Source: Candidatus Vogelbacteria bacterium CG22_combo_CG10-13_8_21_14_all_37_9
GTDB taxonomy: Bacteria > Patescibacteriota > Minisyncoccia > Phycocordibacterales > XYD1-FULL-46-19
Length of the DNA stretch: 8,892 nt
Reading direction: 5' to 3'
Assembly: GCA_002772495.1 (NCBI GenBank)
Contig: PCSX01000021.1
Location: 1-8,892 of the forward strand
Part shown: piece after piece, positions 6,298 to 8,892 of the stretch
Position numbering within the stretch: position 1 is the stretch's first letter
How the letters are laid out: every line of letters starts with the position of its first letter
Position numbers and translations under genes: made by a program
The notes under the pieces: generated by a model
What the model was told of the DNA's origin: nothing
Seen by the model: the letters and a program-made list of their open reading frames with translations, nothing else
Databases searched by the model: none

Positions 6298-7764
6298 ATG
6301 ATTTTTGCTCGGCACATTTTCTTTTTTAGTTTAACGGGAATTTTATTTGGTTTGGCGGTGACTAATTGGCACTCGGTTAATTTGGCTTTGGGTTTAACTT
6401 TATTTTTTCTTGGCTTAGCTCTTTTTGGTCTCGGTTTTTATTATCAAAAATCAAAATGGTTATTTTTATTGAGCGCTTTACTTGGAGGCTTAATTTTTGG
6501 CTTCTGGCGGAGTAGTCTCTTGGTTAGTTTGGATTATACTCGTTGTGATATTGGTGAAATTACTTTACAGGGACAAGTTAAGAGTGAATCTACGGATGGT
6601 GATTTTTATCAGCGTTTAAATTTTCAAGCTGATCAGTGGTCGGAAAAAATATTAGTCTCTTTACCAAGAGATCAGGAATTTAAGTATGGTGATCGTCTTA
6701 TTATTAGTGGTCTTTTGCGTCGACCCAGTAATTTTATGACTGATCAAGGGCGAGAATTTGATTATCAGCGTTATTTAGCCAAAGATAATGTTCTTTGTTT
6801 ATTGACGGCTAAACAAGTTCAGAAAATTGATGATGGCAATAATCTGGTAACTCCGTTTTTTAAATTGAAAACTAATTTTTTATTAGCAATTAGTCGAGCT
6901 CTGCCTGAGCCGGAAAGTACTTTGTTGGGCGGGCTAGTTTTAGGGGCTAAAAGTGGTTTGGATCAAGATTTGAAACAAGCTTACACTAAGGTTGGTTTGT
7001 CTCATATTTTAGTTTTATCAGGTTATAATATTTCACTGGTGGCAGCCGCTTTAACTGGGGTCAGTTTAATTTTTGGTTCAGTTCTATCTTTTATTTTTAC
7101 TACTTTAGGTTTAGCTATTTTTGTTTTTGTGTCTGGTGGGGGAGCGGCGGCGGTCCGAGCCGGTATTATGGGTGTGATTGCCGTCCTGGCTCGTTCTCTT
7201 GGTCGACCAAATAAGGCTGGTCTAGTCCTACTTTTGACGGCCACGATTATGGTCTTGCTTAATCCGCGCTTACTTAATTTTGATTTAGGTTTTCAATTAT
7301 CTTTTTTGGCCACAATGGGGATTGTCTATGGCCCAGCCATGTTTAAACCGCGGGTTGAAAGAATTTTAAAATCTAATTTCTGGTCGGAAACTCTTGTCAC
7401 CACTTTAGGCGCTTTAGTTTTTACTTGGCCTTGGTTGGCTTACGCCACTGGTCAGGTTTCTTTAGTGGCTTTACCAGCTAATTTACTGGTGGTACCACTG
7501 GTCTCACCACTAATGTGGGCTGGTCTAGCCTTGGGAGCGCTTGGGCTAGTCTCTTCTTTTTTGGCTCTGCTTTTCGCTTGGCCAATTCATTTAGTTTTAA
7601 GTTTGCAAATTTATTTGGTTTGGTTTTTTGCCGCTTGGCCTCTAGCTGAAATTAGTCTGGGACAATTTTCTTTCCTGTGGTTATTAATTTTTTATGGCCC
7701 GATTATTTATTGGGCTATTCGAGCAAACAAAAAGTCGAATCAATTGGCCAGAGCGATTAAATAA
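6298..7764 (+). CDS. comEC: ComEC/Rec2 competence protein, membrane-channel half (DUF4131 plus Competence domain)
   Basis: Inner-membrane channel thought to pass single-stranded DNA into the cytoplasm during transformation. About 488 aa from ATG 6298; GTG 6295 would add one residue. Three N-terminal membrane helices (about 4-70) are followed by an OB-like DUF4131 segment (about 82-180: GEITLQGQV, YGDRLIISGLL, FDYQRYLAKDNV). The Competence domain follows (about 195-470), with GLSHILVLSGYN (233-244) matching the hallmark SHxLxxSGxN motif, then many hydrophobic helices. C83 and C167 bracket the outer loop and could form a disulfide, as reported for Bacillus ComEC. The metallo-beta-lactamase half is encoded separately just downstream. 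No Shine-Dalgarno sequence or -10 box is seen, and a terminator directly precedes the start, so its expression signal is unclear. Identity is secure; DNA uptake by this organism is inferred. Confidence 0.93.
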   Translation: MIFARHIFFFSLTGILFGLAVTNWHSVNLALGLTLFFLGLALFGLGFYYQKSKWLFLLSALLGGLIFGFWRSSLLVSLDYTRCDIGEITLQGQVKSESTDGDFYQRLNFQADQWSEKILVSLPRDQEFKYGDRLIISGLLRRPSNFMTDQGREFDYQRYLAKDNVLCLLTAKQVQKIDDGNNLVTPFFKLKTNFLLAISRALPEPESTLLGGLVLGAKSGLDQDLKQAYTKVGLSHILVLSGYNISLVAAALTGVSLIFGSVLSFIFTTLGLAIFVFVSGGGAAAVRAGIMGVIAVLARSLGRPNKAGLVLLLTATIMVLLNPRLLNFDLGFQLSFLATMGIVYGPAMFKPRVERILKSNFWSETLVTTLGALVFTWPWLAYATGQVSLVALPANLLVVPLVSPLMWAGLALGALGLVSSFLALLFAWPIHLVLSLQIYLVWFFAAWPLAEISLGQFSFLWLLIFYGPIIYWAIRANKKSNQLARAIK

Positions 7765-7773
7765 CCATATACT
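7744..7773 (+). promoter_or_regulatory. Putative promoter inside the end of the ComEC channel gene
   Basis: A -10-like TATACT (7768-7773) ends 7 nt before ATG 7781. A partial -35, TTGGCC (7744-7749, four of six matches), lies 18 bp upstream, within the last codons of the channel gene. The geometry again predicts a leaderless transcript, here for the MBL half of ComEC. An overlapping TAAAAT (7773-7778) is too close to the ATG to serve. Confidence 0.45.
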
Positions 7774-7780
7774 AAAATCA

Positions 7781-8617
7781 ATGCCGAGGATTAATTGGAA
7801 AATTTGGCGCTGGTACTTACTGCTAATCTTTATTTTTATGACGACTATTTTATGGTCGCTCATTTGGGTCAAAAAACCGACAAATTATTTACAAATATCT
7901 TATCTCGATATTGGTCAGGGTGATGCTATTTTGATTGACACTCCCCATCATCGTCAACTATTGATTGATACTGGCCCTAATCGTCGCCTGCTAACTTCCC
8001 TGTCTTCAGTTTTACCTTTTTTTGATCGTTCGCTTGATTTAGCTTTAATCACTCATCAAGATTTGGATCATCGAGGGGGATTGAAAGATTTAATTAAAAA
8101 TTATCAGGTTGATTATGAAGTGGCTTCTGATAAAAATGTCGCTTTACCAGACTTAGCTTTTATTCCAATTTATCGGGGAACCAAAATTGATTTAGGGGAC
8201 GGGGTAATTTTTGAAATTTTGTCACCTTCGGCTAGGGAAGTAGAAAATTTAGCCAGTAACGATGGTTCAGTGACTGGAATTTTAAGTTATGGTCAGACTA
8301 AATTTTTATTTACGGCCGATCTACCCTCGTCTCGGGAACGTTATTTAGTTAATCAATTTGGGTCCAAACTTAAAGTTGATGTTTTAAAAGTGTCCCATCA
8401 TGGCTCAAAAGGTTCTTCGGACTTAGGCTTTTTACAGGTGGTAAAACCGACTTATGCTGTGATTTCGGCTGGTCAAAATAATCGTTATGGTCATCCGACC
8501 ACGGAGACCCTTGATCGAATCAAGAGTGTCGGCGCGGAAATTCTCCGAACCGATCAATCGGGAACAATCCAATTTCGAACTGATGGTCAGGAATTAAGTT
8601 TTTCTAGCGCCAAGTAG
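7781..8617 (+). CDS. comEC: Membrane-anchored metallo-beta-lactamase-fold protein, detached C-terminal half of ComEC
   Basis: 278 aa from ATG 7781. One membrane helix (about 10-30, YLLLIFIFM and following) leads into the ComEC-type MBL domain starting YLDIGQGDAILIDT. Metal-site residues are visible: HQDLDH (92-97) followed by GG, D180 in LFTADL, VSHHGSKGSS (205-213) and NRYGHP (234-239), ending with ILRTDQSGTIQF. In fused ComEC this domain follows the channel and has been proposed to act as a nuclease on the non-transported strand; that role is inferred here. The frame stays open upstream to an ATG at 7694 overlapping the channel gene, but that extension looks non-homologous. ATG 7781 gives the expected helix-plus-MBL layout and fits the -10 box. 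It is in a different frame from the channel gene. Convergent with rpmB. Confidence 0.92.
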   Translation: MPRINWKIWRWYLLLIFIFMTTILWSLIWVKKPTNYLQISYLDIGQGDAILIDTPHHRQLLIDTGPNRRLLTSLSSVLPFFDRSLDLALITHQDLDHRGGLKDLIKNYQVDYEVASDKNVALPDLAFIPIYRGTKIDLGDGVIFEILSPSAREVENLASNDGSVTGILSYGQTKFLFTADLPSSRERYLVNQFGSKLKVDVLKVSHHGSKGSSDLGFLQVVKPTYAVISAGQNNRYGHPTTETLDRIKSVGAEILRTDQSGTIQFRTDGQELSFSSAK

Positions 8618-8632
8618 GGTCAGACCCTACTT
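8612..8632. repeat. 10-bp perfect palindrome overlapping the ComEC MBL stop codon
   Basis: The 10-nt arms (8612-8621 and 8623-8632, core GTAGGGTC and GACCCTAC) are exact reverse complements around a single A, and include the TAG stop. In RNA it would fold as an 8-bp stem with a UCAGA loop, followed by only three T, so it is at best a weak terminator or transcript-end stabiliser. A GGGTCAGACCC core is the kind of short palindrome found in REP-like repeats, but only one copy is present here. Confidence 0.6.
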
Positions 8633-8648
8633 TGGATTGGATCAAGTT

Positions 8649-8700
8649 AAAACTCCCGCCCTATGGAGTAGTTCGCTATACTCTATAGGGCGGGAGTTTT
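8649..8700. terminator. Strong bidirectional intrinsic terminator between convergent genes
   Basis: 22-bp arms (8649-8670 and 8679-8700) pair completely except for one G-U wobble, around an 8-nt loop (GTTCGCTA). The arms begin AAAACTCCCGCCC and end GGGCGGGAGTTTT, so each strand has a GC-rich stem followed by a U-tract. It sits between the stop codons of the ComEC MBL gene (+) and rpmB (-) and can serve both. Confidence 0.92.
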
Positions 8701-8711
8701 AGATTAAAAAA

Positions 8712-8892
8712 TTAATCGATGATTTTGACTTGGAGATTTTTTCCAGCTTTAAGACAGCGAGTACAGATTTTTAGGCGTGAGCCGTCAGTTAATTTGGCCC
8801 ATTGCAAATTAGGCTGTTTACGCTGTTTAGGAATCGGATTATATTTAGTCGCTCGGACGCGGTTACTATAACCACCGACCATTTGACTACCT
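8712..8892 (-). CDS. rpmB: 50S ribosomal protein bL28 (3' part, runs off window)
   Basis: Large-subunit ribosomal protein. The last 59 codons and the TAA are visible on the minus strand; the N-terminus lies beyond the window edge. The visible protein begins GSQMVGGYSNRVRATK, followed by RKQPNLQWAKL and then LKICTRCLKAGKN. These match the bL28 pattern of a Gly-rich N-terminal segment, the PNLQ motif and the TRxLKAGK motif. The CTRC pair is a CxxC that could form half of a zinc site if the missing N-terminus supplies another CxxC, as in some bL28 proteins. It ends about 12 nt from the shared bidirectional terminator. Confidence 0.93.
   Translation of the reverse strand, partial: GSQMVGGYSNRVRATKYNPIPKQRKQPNLQWAKLTDGSRLKICTRCLKAGKNLQVKIID

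Noticed and set aside
7023..7244. 73-codon minus-strand frame inside the ComEC channel gene
   Set aside because: Low-complexity Lys/Pro/Ala/Thr-rich mirror of hydrophobic codons on the other strand.
7694..7780. 29-residue N-terminal extension of the ComEC MBL gene from ATG 7694
   Set aside because: It overlaps the channel gene by 71 nt, reads as non-homologous sequence and would leave the -10 box inside the gene; ATG 7781 gives the expected membrane helix plus MBL layout.
7684..7872. 62-codon minus-strand frame across the comEC junction
   Set aside because: Overlaps two real genes antisense, with no motif or promoter of its own.
1..8892. Alternative genetic code with TGA as glycine or tryptophan
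   Set aside because: No gene contains an in-frame TGA, proteins are full length under the standard code, and tryptophan uses TGG; TGA is simply absent among the eight visible stops.
1..8892. CRISPR array, tRNA or rRNA genes
   Set aside because: No regularly spaced repeats with unique spacers and no cloverleaf or rRNA-like segments seen; the intergenic repeats are AT-rich foldbacks, not CRISPR repeats.

Overview
This AT-rich window (I estimate under 40% GC by eye) looks like the chromosome of a streamlined bacterium, most probably a Patescibacteria/CPR member. That placement is an inference. It rests on compact genes with unusually placed starts, a short phosphoglycerate kinase, a PilX-like secreted surface protein of the type seen in those genomes, a ComEC split into two polypeptides, and AT-rich inverted-repeat elements between genes. 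No 16S gene or other decisive marker is present. All eight visible stop codons are TAA or TAG and no gene contains an in-frame TGA, so there is no sign of TGA recoding.

Layout, left to right. (1) 36-1520 +: a prepilin-like/PilX-type surface protein. (2) 1521-1871: a 351-bp gene-free stretch packed with repeats: a short A-rich tandem repeat, two copies of a ~64-nt block, a perfect 16-bp hairpin and a 21-position hairpin ending on the tpiA -10 box. (3) 1872-3739: tpiA and pgk, a two-gene glycolytic operon 2 nt apart. (4) 3783-5540: recJ. (5) 5541-5816: an inverted-repeat element with perfect 23-bp arms and a possible decayed minus-strand reading frame. (6) 5817-6272: an RNase HI gene ending in an intrinsic terminator. 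(7) 6298-8617: the membrane-channel half and the metallo-beta-lactamase half of ComEC as separate genes. (8) 8649-8700: a strong bidirectional terminator. (9) 8712-8892, minus strand: the 3' part of rpmB (bL28), running off the window.

Functionally, TPI and PGK are consecutive in lower glycolysis. RecJ and RNase HI are nucleic-acid processing enzymes. The ComEC halves, with a prepilin-like protein nearby, fit DNA uptake by type IV pilus/competence machinery; RecJ could also act in recombination of incoming DNA, but that link is inferred.

The most notable pattern is at gene starts. No start has a convincing Shine-Dalgarno sequence. Four of them (tpiA, recJ, rnhA and the ComEC MBL gene) instead have a sigma70-type -10 hexamer ending exactly 6-7 nt before the ATG, as expected for leaderless mRNAs. 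Other points worth checking are a lengthened catalytic loop 6 in TPI, two substituted ligand-binding positions in PGK, and the ComEC fission with its own internal promoter.
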